A stretch of 64,000 nt of DNA from BQJU01 sp965229635 (GCA_965229635.1 OZ245894.1:6882001-6946000), one strand, 5' to 3'; positions 16,996-25,924 are shown, numbered from the stretch's first letter. Program-made: numbers and translations. Notes: generated by a model from the letters alone, not told the origin.

Positions 16996-19299
16996 ATGAC
17001 AACGACGGGCAAGTTCTCCTACCTAGACCAACTCAATGATGTACAGCGGCAGGCGGTTGAAGCTACGGATGGGCCGGTACTGGTTGTGGCGGGTCCCGGC
17101 TCGGGGAAAACGCGGGTGCTGACCTACCGCATTGCCCATCTGTTGAAAAAAGGTGCTAAGCCCTGGGAAGTGCTCACACTGACCTTTACCAACAAGGCCG
17201 CCCGGGAAATGAAGGAGCGCATTGAGAAAGTGGTGGGCTCAAGAGCCAACCAGGTATGGGCAGGCACCTTTCACTCCATCTTTGCACGTATACTAAGAGT
17301 GGAAGCGGAAAAAATTGGTTATCCGTCCAACTTCACCATCTACGATACAGACGATAGTAAAAACCTGCTGGGCACCATTCTTAAAGAGATGAACCTCGAC
17401 AAGAATGTGTACAACATCAATACCATACGCTCACGCATTTCTTCGGCCAAGAGCAACCTGATTACGCCAAGACTTTATGCCGAGGATGAGCAATTGCGTA
17501 ACGAGGATCGCATGGCCAAGATGCCACACGTAGCTACCATTTATGCCAAATATACCGCCCGCTGCAAGCGCGCCGGAGCCATGGACTTTGATGATCTGCT
17601 ATACCGACTTTACGAATTATTGCAGTCCAACCCGGATGGAGTGCTGGACAAATACCGCAAGAAATTCCGCTACATGCTGGTCGATGAGTTTCAGGACACC
17701 AACCAACTCCAATACGCCATTGTGCGCAAGCTGGTGAATTACGATCAGAGTCCTCGAAACATTTGCGTGGTGGGTGATGATGCTCAGAGTATTTACGCCT
17801 TCCGGGGAGCCACAATTCAGAATATCCTCGACTTTGAGGAAGACTTCAAATCCCACGGTATCCGGGTATTCAAGCTGGAGCAAAATTACCGCTCCACCGA
17901 CCATATCGTGCAGGCCGCCAATGAGGTGATTACGTACAACCGTCGACAGATTCAGAAAAAAATCTGGTCGGCAAAAGGAGCGGGACAGCGCATTAAGCTC
18001 ATCAAGGCGATGACCGACAATGAGGAGGGCAAACGTGTAGCCGATACCATCCTGGAGCAGAAAAATCGCTTCCACCTCAGCAATTCCGAAATTGCGATTC
18101 TATACAGAACCAATTCACAGTCAAGAATTTTTGAAGAATACCTACGCCGGTACAATGTGAATTACCGCGTATTTGGCGGGCTTTCTTTTTACCAAAGAAA
18201 AGAGGTCAAGGATTTGATTGCCTACCTGCGTTTGGTGGTCAACCACAGAGATGAAGAAGCCTTGCGCCGAGTGATTAATTTCCCACGCCGGGGCATCGGC
18301 AATACCACCATTGACAAGATCGGTGCGATTGCAGCCCAGCAGAATATTTCGTTGTGGGAAGCCCTTCCAATGGCACAAGCCAGCACCCGGGCAAAAAATT
18401 CCATCAATGGCTTCATCCAAATGATCAAAGGTGCAGCCATGAAACTGGATACCGCCAATGCCTTTGAGATCGCCACTCAGGTCGCCAAGCGTTCCGGACT
18501 CGTAGATTTGTTAAAAAATGATACCAGTATTGAAGGCATGGGCCGCCTGGAAAACTTCAATGCCCTGTTGGATGGCATCAATGCTTTTGTGGAAGACGAC
18601 ACGGTGATCGATACGGAGACCATCCCGGATAAGTCCCTGGCCAGTTACCTGCAAAATATCGCCCTGCTGACCGACTTTGACGAAAAGAAATCTGATGAAG
18701 AATTTGTAACCCTGATGTCTGTACACGCAGCCAAAGGACTCGAATTTAAATCCATCTTTGTGGTCGGCCTTGAAGAAAAACTCTTTCCTTCTTTTATGTC
18801 GATGGATACGGTAGAAGGCCTGGATGAAGAACGCCGCCTCTTTTACGTGGCAATCACGCGTGCCGAACAATTCCTGACCCTATCCTTTGCCAATAGCCGC
18901 TACCGCTTTGGACAGATGCGCTATAATGAACCCAGCCGTTTCCTTTCGGAAATACCGATGAATCACGTGGAAAGCACCCACTCGATTCCATCCGCTGATC
19001 GTGTGGAAAATGTATCGACAGCTTCAACGGGTGCCAAAGTCAGTGGCAACTTCAAGCGGAGAACCTCCGCCAGTGATCCCAAATCGGGTTTTATGGTGGA
19101 TCCCAAGACTTTCAAGCCTAGCCCAACGGATCAAATTCAAGTTGGCATGAAGGTATTGCACCTCAAATTCGGGGAAGGAAAAGTGCTCAGCATTGATGGC
19201 GGCACCAGCAGTCGGGTGGCTACCATATTTTTTCAAAAAATAGATAACCCACAACGGCGAATTATGCTTAAATTTGCCAAGCTGCAAATCCTGGATTAA
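16996..19299 (+). CDS. UvrD/PcrA-type superfamily 1A DNA helicase
   Basis: 767 residues. It is an ATP-dependent 3'-5' helicase used in nucleotide-excision and mismatch repair and in removing recombinase filaments. Motifs in order: Q-motif LNDVQRQAV, Walker A GPGSGKTR, Ia LTFTNKAAREMKER, Walker B VDEFQDTN, III GDDAQSIYAFRGA, IV LEQNYRST, V MSVHAAKGLEFK and VI EERRLFYVAITRAE. The C-terminal 60 residues (GMKVLHLKFGEGKVLSIDGG) form the Tudor-like RNA-polymerase-binding domain typical of PcrA. Length and order fit PcrA/UvrD rather than Rep. It is transcribed alone. Confidence 0.95.
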   Translation: MTTTGKFSYLDQLNDVQRQAVEATDGPVLVVAGPGSGKTRVLTYRIAHLLKKGAKPWEVLTLTFTNKAAREMKERIEKVVGSRANQVWAGTFHSIFARILRVEAEKIGYPSNFTIYDTDDSKNLLGTILKEMNLDKNVYNINTIRSRISSAKSNLITPRLYAEDEQLRNEDRMAKMPHVATIYAKYTARCKRAGAMDFDDLLYRLYELLQSNPDGVLDKYRKKFRYMLVDEFQDTNQLQYAIVRKLVNYDQSPRNICVVGDDAQSIYAFRGATIQNILDFEEDFKSHGIRVFKLEQNYRSTDHIVQAANEVITYNRRQIQKKIWSAKGAGQRIKLIKAMTDNEEGKRVADTILEQKNRFHLSNSEIAILYRTNSQSRIFEEYLRRYNVNYRVFGGLSFYQRKEVKDLIAYLRLVVNHRDEEALRRVINFPRRGIGNTTIDKIGAIAAQQNISLWEALPMAQASTRAKNSINGFIQMIKGAAMKLDTANAFEIATQVAKRSGLVDLLKNDTSIEGMGRLENFNALLDGINAFVEDDTVIDTETIPDKSLASYLQNIALLTDFDEKKSDEEFVTLMSVHAAKGLEFKSIFVVGLEEKLFPSFMSMDTVEGLDEERRLFYVAITRAEQFLTLSFANSRYRFGQMRYNEPSRFLSEIPMNHVESTHSIPSADRVENVSTASTGAKVSGNFKRRTSASDPKSGFMVDPKTFKPSPTDQIQVGMKVLHLKFGEGKVLSIDGGTSSRVATIFFQKIDNPQRRIMLKFAKLQILD

Positions 19300-19747
19300 A
19301 GGACGTAGGATTAATTGCCGCAATCTCCAAAGAAACGCTAAAACCAACTCAACTTATCTACTTTTCTTACGTTGTAACAGAGGCAATGGCAGGCCATGTT
19401 CACACAAAATGAGCACAGCAGGCAACAACCTTACAATAATTCCCAGTGAAAGAACGATAAGGAATTGTACTTATAAAGAAGTTACACCTGCTCCCAAAAT
19501 TTATTGAACCGATTCATCCCTTTGACAATGGTAACCACGTTGATCCTGTTGTACCTCTTGAAATGGTACACCTCTAAAAAGAAAACTGCTGAGCGCGAAC
19601 AGAATGTGTCGATTTCAGCAAAGATTAAGAGTATGGCAAAACTCTTCCGGACTAATAAGTCTATCTCATAAGGTATTAGGAATACTGACTAATTACCTTC
19701 CCCACCACTTTCCAATCCACCGATTCTCCTACTCAGGCAATTCCCAC
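19300..19747. other. Intergenic region between helicase and queG
   Basis: About 450 bases with no homology that I can recognise. The only candidate gene is the 47-codon frame at 19528-19671. The queG reading frame is open upstream to 19604, but the residues before the chosen start do not look like the family. No terminator with a T run was found after the helicase gene. Confidence 0.4.
19528..19671 (+). CDS. Possible 47-residue membrane peptide
   Basis: The ATG frame reads MVTTLILLYLLKWYTSKKK and then a basic, polar tail ending FRTNKSIS. One hydrophobic helix followed by a positive tail is what a small inner-membrane protein would look like. There is no family match, no clear ribosome-binding site and no conserved neighbour, so this may be a chance frame. 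Confidence 0.22.
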   Translation: MVTTLILLYLLKWYTSKKKTAEREQNVSISAKIKSMAKLFRTNKSIS

Positions 19748-19755
19748 TATCTTTG
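19748..19755 (+). promoter_or_regulatory. -7 box TATCTTTG directly before queG
   Basis: A perfect match to the Bacteroidota -7 consensus TAnnTTTG ends only 4 bases before the proposed ATG at 19760. Transcription would begin at or just after the start codon, so the mRNA would be leaderless or nearly so. This also argues against a start further upstream. Confidence 0.55.
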
Positions 19756-19759
19756 CCCC

Positions 19760-20692
19760 ATGTCGACCACGCTACATACACAACTGATTCGGGAGGAAGC
19801 ACAGCGCCTGGGCTTTAGCTTTGTCGGTTTTGCGAAAGCAGAACAAATGGATGAAGAGGCCCGCCGTTTGGAAGCCTGGCTCAATCAGCATATGCACGGT
19901 GAGATGAGCTATATGGCCAATCATTTCGATAAGAGAATCGACCCTACCAAATTGGTGGAAGGTGCTAAGTCGGTAATCAGTCTAATGTATAATTATTATC
20001 CGGAACAAACGCAGGAAGATCCGGAAGCGCCCAAAATTTCCCGTTATGCCTATGGCAAGGACTATCATTTTGTGTTGAAGCACAAACTGAAATCATTGCT
20101 GTATTTCATTCAGGAACAAATTGGCGAAGTCAATGGACGCTGTTTTGTCGACTCGGCACCTGTATTAGAACGCGATTGGGCCAAACGCAGCGGTGTGGGT
20201 TGGGTAGGAAAGAATACGCTGATGATCAATCCGAAAGCAGGTTCTTACTATTTCCTTGCGGAGCTGATCCTGGACCTCGACTTGGTGTATGACCACCCCA
20301 TCAAGGATTATTGCGGAACCTGTACCCGTTGTATCGACGCCTGTCCTACCGAAGCCATTGCTCCCGGAGGATACCTTGTTGACGGCAGCAAGTGTATTTC
20401 GTATTTCACTATAGAACTAAAGGAGGCTCTTCCGGAAAGCTATCGTGGGAAGTTTGAAAACTGGATGTTTGGCTGCGACATTTGTCAGGAGGTTTGCCCC
20501 TGGAATCGCTTTTCAAAACCGCATACAGAACCAGCGTTTGAACCACATCCGGAACTATTGAGCATGAAAAAAGAAGATTGGGAAGAGTTGACGGAAGAAG
20601 TATTTCGGGAGCTGTTCAGAAAGTCAGCGGTGAAACGAACCAAGTTTGCCGGGTTGAAAAGAAATATTGAATTCCTGAAAGCAGAGGATTAA
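19760..20692 (+). CDS. queG: Epoxyqueuosine reductase QueG
   Basis: 310 residues from the chosen ATG; the frame is open 52 codons further upstream, but those residues do not resemble the family. QueG reduces epoxyqueuosine to queuosine at tRNA position 34 using cobalamin and two [4Fe-4S] clusters. Both ferredoxin-like cluster motifs are present: CGTCTRCIDACPTEAI and CDICQEVCPWNRF. The N-terminal half has the family blocks GFSFVGFAKAEQ, KSVISLMYNYYPE, ISRYAYGKDYH and RSGVGWVGKNTLMI. The stop overlaps the stop of the convergent response regulator by 4 bases. It is cytoplasmic. Confidence 0.95.
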   Translation: MSTTLHTQLIREEAQRLGFSFVGFAKAEQMDEEARRLEAWLNQHMHGEMSYMANHFDKRIDPTKLVEGAKSVISLMYNYYPEQTQEDPEAPKISRYAYGKDYHFVLKHKLKSLLYFIQEQIGEVNGRCFVDSAPVLERDWAKRSGVGWVGKNTLMINPKAGSYYFLAELILDLDLVYDHPIKDYCGTCTRCIDACPTEAIAPGGYLVDGSKCISYFTIELKEALPESYRGKFENWMFGCDICQEVCPWNRFSKPHTEPAFEPHPELLSMKKEDWEELTEEVFRELFRKSAVKRTKFAGLKRNIEFLKAED

Positions 20693-21111
20693 TGTTCGAG
20701 GGAAGTAACATTGTGTTCTTGCCAAAAAAGGAGAATGGCTTCAATACTGCGGCTGAAGTCGTCGAATTCAACGGGTTTGGTCACAAAGGCATTGGCACCT
20801 AGCTTATAGCAGTTTTCGATATCCTGATGAGAGCGGGAACTGGTGAGAATCACCACAGGAAGATATTTTCCATTTTCATCACTACGCAGGGCCTGTAATA
20901 CTTCCATTCCAGTCATCACTGGCATATTCAAATCGAGTAATACCACGGCGATGTCTTCCAAAGAATGGCCTTTGATGTAGTCAAGGAAAGCCTTACCATG
21001 ATCGAAATGCAATAATTCCGGACGAACGGGCAAACTAGAGAGAACAAATTCAATCAGTTTGACATCGCCGATATTATCTTCAACCAGCACAATTTTTTTT
21101 GTCTTGTTCAT
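20689..21111 (-). CDS. Stand-alone response regulator receiver protein
   Basis: 140 residues, one CheY-like receiver domain and no output domain. Acidic pocket Glu11/Asp12, phospho-acceptor Asp60 in VVLLDLNMPVMTG, switch Thr/Ser at TSS (90-92) and Lys112 in FVTKPVEF are all present. The layout resembles the Rcp1-type single-domain regulators that work with phytochrome-like or hybrid kinases. No kinase is adjacent. It is convergent with queG (4-base overlap) and divergent from the GDSL esterase gene, with 129 bases between their starts. Confidence 0.92.
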   Translation of the reverse strand: MNKTKKIVLVEDNIGDVKLIEFVLSSLPVRPELLHFDHGKAFLDYIKGHSLEDIAVVLLDLNMPVMTGMEVLQALRSDENGKYLPVVILTSSRSHQDIENCYKLGANAFVTKPVEFDDFSRSIEAILLFWQEHNVTSLEH

Positions 21112-21240
21112 GCAATTAGCGGCGTGCTAACGGATTTTTCAAAAAATAATTTGATTTGGGTTCAAGTGCTGCACCTTTCGGAATCGGAAAGTTAGCGTAA
21201 AAGTACTTAATTTTGGCATTTTCCTCAATAATTTATAAAG

Positions 21241-21921
21241 ATGAAGGCAATATTTCGGACATTATTTTTTCTTCTCCTTTTCAATTCATGTACCAACACC
21301 GAAAATTCTGAGGTCAATGATGAGTCTCAACAAACTCAGGAACAACCCACTTCTACGGCTACAAAAAAGAAAAGCAAGCGAATTGTTTTCCTTGGCAACA
21401 GCCTCACTGCCGCGTATGGTTTAGACCCCAAACGGGGCTTCACTTCCCTCATACAAAACAAGATCGACTCGCTGGGACTCGATTACGAAGTAGTCAATGC
21501 CGGCCTCAGTGGAGAAACAACCGCAGGCGGTGCCGAGCGCGTAGACTGGATACTAAATCAACCTGTCGATATATTTGTCCTTGAGCTTGGGGGAAATGAT
21601 GGATTGAGAGGAATTGAGCCTGAAGCTTCCTACCAAAATCTGAAATCAATTGTCGATAAGGTTCAGGAAAAATATCCAGAAGCAAAGATTATCCTGGCGG
21701 GCATGGAGGCCCCTCCAAATATGGGTCCGGAATTCACCAGGGATTTCCGCGAAATGTATCCCCAATTGGCCAAAGAAGAACAACTGACCCTCATTCCCTT
21801 CTTACTGAAAGACGTAGGAGGAATCCCCAAATTGAATCTTCCCGATGGCATTCACCCCAATGTGGAGGGACAAAAAATCGTGGCGGAAAATGTTTGGGAA
21901 GTCCTGTTTCCCCTGCTCTAG
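21241..21921 (+). CDS. Lipoprotein SGNH/GDSL hydrolase (TesA-like arylesterase)
   Basis: 226 residues. A short hydrophobic signal ends in LLFNSC (lipid Cys17), then a Ser/Thr/Gln/Glu-rich spacer of about 25 residues. The four SGNH blocks are present: LGNSLTAAYG with Ser54, GLSGETTAGG with the Gly, ELGGNDGLRG with the Asn, and LPDGIHPNVEGQ with Asp202 and His205. Family members hydrolyse acyl-CoA thioesters, aryl esters or lysophospholipids, usually in the periplasm. A possible -7 box TAATTTTG lies at 21208-21215. Confidence 0.93.
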   Translation: MKAIFRTLFFLLLFNSCTNTENSEVNDESQQTQEQPTSTATKKKSKRIVFLGNSLTAAYGLDPKRGFTSLIQNKIDSLGLDYEVVNAGLSGETTAGGAERVDWILNQPVDIFVLELGGNDGLRGIEPEASYQNLKSIVDKVQEKYPEAKIILAGMEAPPNMGPEFTRDFREMYPQLAKEEQLTLIPFLLKDVGGIPKLNLPDGIHPNVEGQKIVAENVWEVLFPLL

Positions 21922-22080
21922 TTCATCCGTCATTCATCAAACACAACTGCCAGAATTTCCAAATGTAAAATATTTGGCAAAAAGCCAATTGTCAGCGCTA
22001 TTCTCGTCAACATTCTCAAACAAGTCGGTCGTTTCACGGTTAGGAAGATAAATTTTTCAAGTGGTCGTTTATCTGATTGA

Positions 22081-22107
22081 CACGAGGAAACTGTTGGTTT
22101 CCTCGTG
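22081..22107 (+). promoter_or_regulatory. Perfect hairpin upstream of the fasciclin gene
   Basis: CACGAGGAAAC (22081-22091) pairs fully with GTTTCCTCGTG (22097-22107) around a 5-nt loop. No T tract follows, so it is less likely to be a terminator than a 5'-leader structure or operator of the gene that starts at 22179. The rest of 21922-22178 shows no gene. Confidence 0.5.
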
Positions 22108-22178
22108 AACAGTAAACCTATGACTACCAACATATTAACCAAACCGTAAACTATTTATTAACCATTAAAAACCGTATT

Positions 22179-23198
22179 ATGAAACGTATCCTTTCTGCTA
22201 CTCTGATCCTGGTGCTCGGCCTCTCGATGTTTAGCTGCACCAAAGAAGAACTACCCGTCCAAAAAGACACAACCGCCACCGATGTTATTGACTTCAGGAG
22301 TGAAACCATTGTCGACATTGCCTTGGGCAATCCGGACTTCAGCATTTTAGTCGACGCAGTAGTCCGCGCCAATCTCGTCGGCGCGCTCTCTCAGAATGGC
22401 TCATTTACCGTATTTGCACCAACTAACGATGCCTTTGATGCCTTTCTTTCTGACAACGGATTTTCAGACATTGATGATGTCCCTATTGATGTACTGACTT
22501 CGGTACTGACTACCCACGTCCTCAACGGAGAGTTTTTTGCCGCAGACCTCACTACTGGCTACGTGAAAACGTTAGCAAATGGTCCTGGCTTCAACAATCC
22601 GACGGACATTTTCATCAATACCGCCAGTGGTGTCACCATCAACGGTGATGTCAATGTGGTGATTGCCGATGTGGATGCCTCCAACGGGGTGGTACATGCC
22701 ATTGATAAGGTAATTGCGCCCTCTTCAATCGTGACATTGGCGGCCAGCAATCCGAATTTTTCGTCTCTTGTGGCTGCGGTTACCCGTCCTGACCTATCCG
22801 TCGATTTTGTGGCTGCACTAAGTGCCGATGGCCCATTCACGGTACTGGCACCAACCAATGCTGCCTTCCAGGCATTGCTCGATAGCAACCCCGCCTGGAA
22901 TACACTCAATGACATTCCCGCTGCAACCCTCGAAGCTGTACTGAGTTATCACGTGGCAGCAGGAGTCAACTATACCTCCAGCTTTTTGATTCGCAGACCT
23001 ACGGTACAAACACTACTTGCAGGTGCAACTTACACAACCTCAGTAGGGTTCAGTGGAGGCTTTGGCGGTGGTTTCAGCACCGGTGGTTCACTTGATCTGG
23101 ACATTATTGCAGGCTCGAATACCGCAAATGTAGTAGCCGCAAATGTTCAGGCCCAAAATGGCGTGATTCACGCTATTGATGCCGTGATCTTGCCATAA
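22179..23198 (+). CDS. Lipoprotein with two fasciclin (FAS1) domains
   Basis: 339 residues. Signal peptide with lipobox (LGLSMFSC, Cys20). FAS1 domain 1 spans about residues 44-175 (GSFTVFAPTNDAFDAFL, VLTTHVLNGEF, GVVHAIDKVIAP) and domain 2 about 185-338 (GPFTVLAPTNAAFQALL, AVLSYHVAAGVNY, GVIHAIDAVILP). FAS1 domains mediate adhesion to proteins, glycans or surfaces. A Gly/Ser-rich loop (GFSGGFGGGFSTGGS) interrupts the second domain. The protein should sit on the outer membrane and act in adhesion or the extracellular matrix. A strong terminator follows at once. Confidence 0.94.
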   Translation: MKRILSATLILVLGLSMFSCTKEELPVQKDTTATDVIDFRSETIVDIALGNPDFSILVDAVVRANLVGALSQNGSFTVFAPTNDAFDAFLSDNGFSDIDDVPIDVLTSVLTTHVLNGEFFAADLTTGYVKTLANGPGFNNPTDIFINTASGVTINGDVNVVIADVDASNGVVHAIDKVIAPSSIVTLAASNPNFSSLVAAVTRPDLSVDFVAALSADGPFTVLAPTNAAFQALLDSNPAWNTLNDIPAATLEAVLSYHVAAGVNYTSSFLIRRPTVQTLLAGATYTTSVGFSGGFGGGFSTGGSLDLDIIAGSNTANVVAANVQAQNGVIHAIDAVILP

Positions 23199-23237
23199 GT
23201 TATCGAAATCTATTAAGCAATTGTATACAAGAATGGT

Positions 23238-23274
23238 TGGCCCACCTCTAATTTGGAGGTGGGTCATTTTATTT
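23238..23274. terminator. Terminator between the convergent fasciclin and Asp-box genes
   Basis: CCCACCTC at 23241-23248 pairs with GAGGTGGG at 23256-23263; a G-T and two more pairs extend the stem. The plus-strand 3' side is TCATTTTATTTT. It overlaps the stop of the convergent gene at 23269, so it may serve both transcripts. Confidence 0.85.
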
Positions 23275-24351
23275 TGTAATAAAGACAGATTCCACACGAG
23301 CTAAGGTACTGCTCAGACAACTCCAACGATCTCCTCCATCTTCCGAGAGATACAGGTTTCCGGTGGTGGTGCCAAAAATCAGGGTATCGCCGGCATTGGC
23401 AAAGGAATGCCGAAAAACGATATCGAAGCAGTTCTCCTGCGGTAGGCCAGTCCGGAGCGCTTGCCAGGTCTTTCCTCCATCTTCAGTACGACACACACAT
23501 AAGGCCAGGTCAGTAGCAACTCTAACCTCATCACTGACTGCGGGAATTACCCAGGCGCGTTCCGGGTTGGAGTGGTCAATAGCCAGTGCAAAACCGTAAT
23601 AGGGAAATTCATCAGCACCGGATATATCCATCCATTGCTTACCGCCATTGGTGGAGCGATAGATGCCGCAATGGTTTTGTTGCCAGAGGATATCCGGTTG
23701 AGTTTCGCAGGCAAACATCCGGTGAGGATCGTGTCCGATTTCGGCTTGTGGATTGGGCAAATAAGCAGCGACGAGTCCTTGATTACAGGCGGCCCAGCTT
23801 TTGCCGCCGTCCATACTTTCAAATACCCCCGCACAGCTTACTGCAATGTAAACATGCTCACTATCTCGTGGGTCAACTACCACTGAATGGATAAACGGAT
23901 GGTCTCTTCCGGCCCCAAACCACTGGGTTTGTCGGGAAGGATGGTTCCAAAGCGATTGCACCAGTTCAAAGTTATCGCCGCCATCGTTGCTGTAGAAAAG
24001 TCCGCCGGGTTCGGTACCCAGATATAGGCCGCCGGGGCGGTCAGCGCCGGCGTGTTGCATAACCCAGATCTTCTTCAATGTGGCCGACTTCCCGGATTGG
24101 AGTCGTGCATCATCGGGATAGCGGGGAACGGCCACGGGTTCCCAATTTTTGCCTTCGTCGTAGGATCGGTGCAGTTTGAGTCCCCAGTGTCGGTGTGCCA
24201 GGCATACCCACCAGGTGGCATCGCGTTCGTCTACATAAACCATCGACACTGGGAAGCCAACAAATTGTGGCTTTTCGGCTTTCCAATGGATGCCTTGTCG
24301 GCGATAAACAACGAGACCTTTGCTGGTTCCCACTAATATCTTTTCACTCAT
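23269..24351 (-). CDS. Asp-box (BNR/sortilin-like) beta-propeller protein
   Basis: 360 residues with no signal peptide. At least six Asp-box motifs (S-x-D-x-G-x-x-W type) recur at regular spacing: SYDEGKNW, SNDGGDNF, SMDGGKSW, STNGGKQW, TEDGGKTW and SEDGGDRW, giving a propeller related to sialidases and photosystem-assembly factors. The sialidase Arg triad and Glu/Tyr nucleophile context cannot be assigned, so enzymatic activity should not be assumed. It follows a MoaD/ThiS-like gene in the same direction. I recall this pairing in other phyla, but its role is unknown to me. Confidence 0.85.
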   Translation of the reverse strand: MSEKILVGTSKGLVVYRRQGIHWKAEKPQFVGFPVSMVYVDERDATWWVCLAHRHWGLKLHRSYDEGKNWEPVAVPRYPDDARLQSGKSATLKKIWVMQHAGADRPGGLYLGTEPGGLFYSNDGGDNFELVQSLWNHPSRQTQWFGAGRDHPFIHSVVVDPRDSEHVYIAVSCAGVFESMDGGKSWAACNQGLVAAYLPNPQAEIGHDPHRMFACETQPDILWQQNHCGIYRSTNGGKQWMDISGADEFPYYGFALAIDHSNPERAWVIPAVSDEVRVATDLALCVCRTEDGGKTWQALRTGLPQENCFDIVFRHSFANAGDTLIFGTTTGNLYLSEDGGDRWSCLSSTLARVESVFITK

Positions 24352-24552
24352 AAATTTTTGAAGCTCTTTAGAAGCTGTTTGAATTTGGTTTTTAGAATTT
24401 ATTATAGGTCATTTTTTCACTGATTGAAGCTCTTTTTGAGGTTCATACCTGGAAGGTCTGGGCCGAAAAAAAGCTAAAAAGCAGGGAGAAAAGGACCATA
24501 ATAAAACTGAAGGATTAAGTTCAAAGAGCTTCTTAGACCAGGTTTAGAGGTT

Positions 24553-24825
24553 CTATCCTCCTGATAGTGCTTGAAAGACAAAAACCTGGTCATCACTACT
24601 GACCGTATCACTGAGGGTTTCCTGATCGGCGATCAACTCTTCTCCAATGAAAATGTTGACGTGTTTGCGCAAGCGCCCTCTCTCATCTACAAGATAATCC
24701 TTCATACCTGGAAATTCCTGTTCAATTTTTTCCAGGACTTCTGCCACCGTGGTACCTTCCACCTCAATAGTATCCAATTTCGGAAAGAATCTTCTGAGGG
24801 CCGATGTAAAATTTACGGTTGCCAT
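24553..24825 (-). CDS. MoaD/ThiS-like ubiquitin-fold sulfur-carrier protein
   Basis: 90 residues from MATVNF; an in-frame ATG 33 bases upstream is less likely. The beta-grasp pattern VNFTSALRRFFP ... IEVEGTTVAEVLEKIEQEFPGM ... VNIFIGEEL ... DQVFVFQALSGG is typical, ending in the Gly-Gly that is adenylated and thiocarboxylated in carriers. No MoaE, MoeB/ThiF E1 or thiazole gene is adjacent. Its only same-strand neighbour is the Asp-box propeller 201 bases downstream. The gap between them has an AAGCTCTTT/AAAGAGCTT inverted repeat and no gene. Confidence 0.88.
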   Translation of the reverse strand: MATVNFTSALRRFFPKLDTIEVEGTTVAEVLEKIEQEFPGMKDYLVDERGRLRKHVNIFIGEELIADQETLSDTVSSDDQVFVFQALSGG

Positions 24826-25005
24826 GAATCGATTAATTTTGGTTCTTTGAAAATCCAAGTTAAAAAATTAGTCCGGAATGCGGGCTTGATTATACCAACG
24901 TTTCCTGATAAAGTGCGGTCTTACTAATAGCAACGTTCAGCCGGGGAGTTAGGTTTTACCAATTGCGGCAAATTAAGAGCATCCGGAAGGATGAAATCTA
25001 CAACA

Positions 25006-25034
25006 TTGTCAATGACCAAAATACACTATCTTTG
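25006..25034 (+). promoter_or_regulatory. Promoter of the PorT-like barrel gene
   Basis: TTG at 25006-25008 lies 18 bases before TATCTTTG at 25027-25034, matching the Bacteroidota -33/-7 arrangement. The start codon follows at 25056. Confidence 0.65.
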
Positions 25035-25055
25035 ACTACTAAATCCTAATTAAAA

Positions 25056-25697
25056 ATGAAAAACGATCCTCTCTTCACTGGTGTGCTGGTCCTGTTTTTT
25101 CTATTGCTGGTAATTCCTTCCGCACGGTCACAAATCCAGATCGGCGCCAAGGCCGGGGTAAATGTCAATACTTTCCGAATCATTGATAACGACTTCTTTT
25201 TCTCTGACGGGGGCAGCAATGCAGGTCTGAATCTAGGATTTTTTGGACTGATCGAGGGCCAGAATTCTCCGCTTGCCCTGCGCATTGAATTGTTGTATTC
25301 GGTCAAGGGAGGAAAAAACCGTTTTCCCGTTGATGATATGATCATCGTAAACGAATTACGGCTTCAATATATAGCGATCCCGGTACTTTTCAATTTTCAT
25401 CGGGGAGATATTTACCTGGAAGCTGGACCGGAATTCAGCTACCTGCTTACGGCCAAAGCTCAGATCATTCCGGGAGCCGATTTGGTAGAGGTAACGGATG
25501 AGCTGGAGAGTCGCACAGATTTAAGTTTGGCCCTGGGCATGTATTACAAATTCAAAAAGTTTCAAGCAGGTTTCCGCTACCTACATGGTTTTTTCACAAT
25601 TGATAAATCCGAACAAGTCAACTTTAATGGGTTTCGCACCGGTGACCAGATTATCAAAAACAAGAGTGTGCAATTTTGGATAGCCTACCCCTTTTAG
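25056..25697 (+). CDS. PorT-family outer-membrane beta-barrel protein
   Basis: 213 residues with signal peptide GVLVLFFLLLVIPSARSQ. The mature start QIQIGAKAGVNVNTF and the later GLNLGFFGLIE, LQYIAIPVLFNFH, IYLEAGPEFSYLLTAKA and FQAGFRYLHGF are the recurring strands of PorT/OMP_b-brl_2 proteins. It ends in an aromatic strand (VQFWIAYPF), the usual BAM signal. No substrate can be inferred. The stop codon lies inside the short dispersed repeat at 25689. Confidence 0.88.
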   Translation: MKNDPLFTGVLVLFFLLLVIPSARSQIQIGAKAGVNVNTFRIIDNDFFFSDGGSNAGLNLGFFGLIEGQNSPLALRIELLYSVKGGKNRFPVDDMIIVNELRLQYIAIPVLFNFHRGDIYLEAGPEFSYLLTAKAQIIPGADLVEVTDELESRTDLSLALGMYYKFKKFQAGFRYLHGFFTIDKSEQVNFNGFRTGDQIIKNKSVQFWIAYPF

Positions 25698-25734
25698 CTT
25701 GACCACTCAATTTGTCAAAGAAGGAAATAAATCA
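25689..25734. repeat. Second copy of the 2.6-kb repeat arm
   Basis: CCCTTTTAGCTTGACCAC is identical to 2558-2575, and TTGTCAAAGAAGG plus AAATAAATCA continue the match with a few changes. It overlaps the last codons and stop of the barrel gene. No opposite arm was found here. Confidence 0.6.
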
Positions 25735-25924
25735 TCCTCATACCGGTATTAACAACAAATTTATTGCTATATTGTCTTTGCCAAACACACAAACCTGGCA
25801 GGAACGCTGAGCTGATTTAGTTGAAAATTTCGCATTTTCCCTTTTTTCCCAATGGCGTTTTTGTCTCCTTGCCTTGACCAAATTTTATTTCATATTCTAA
25901 TTTTACGGGTTAAACCTTTTTGTT

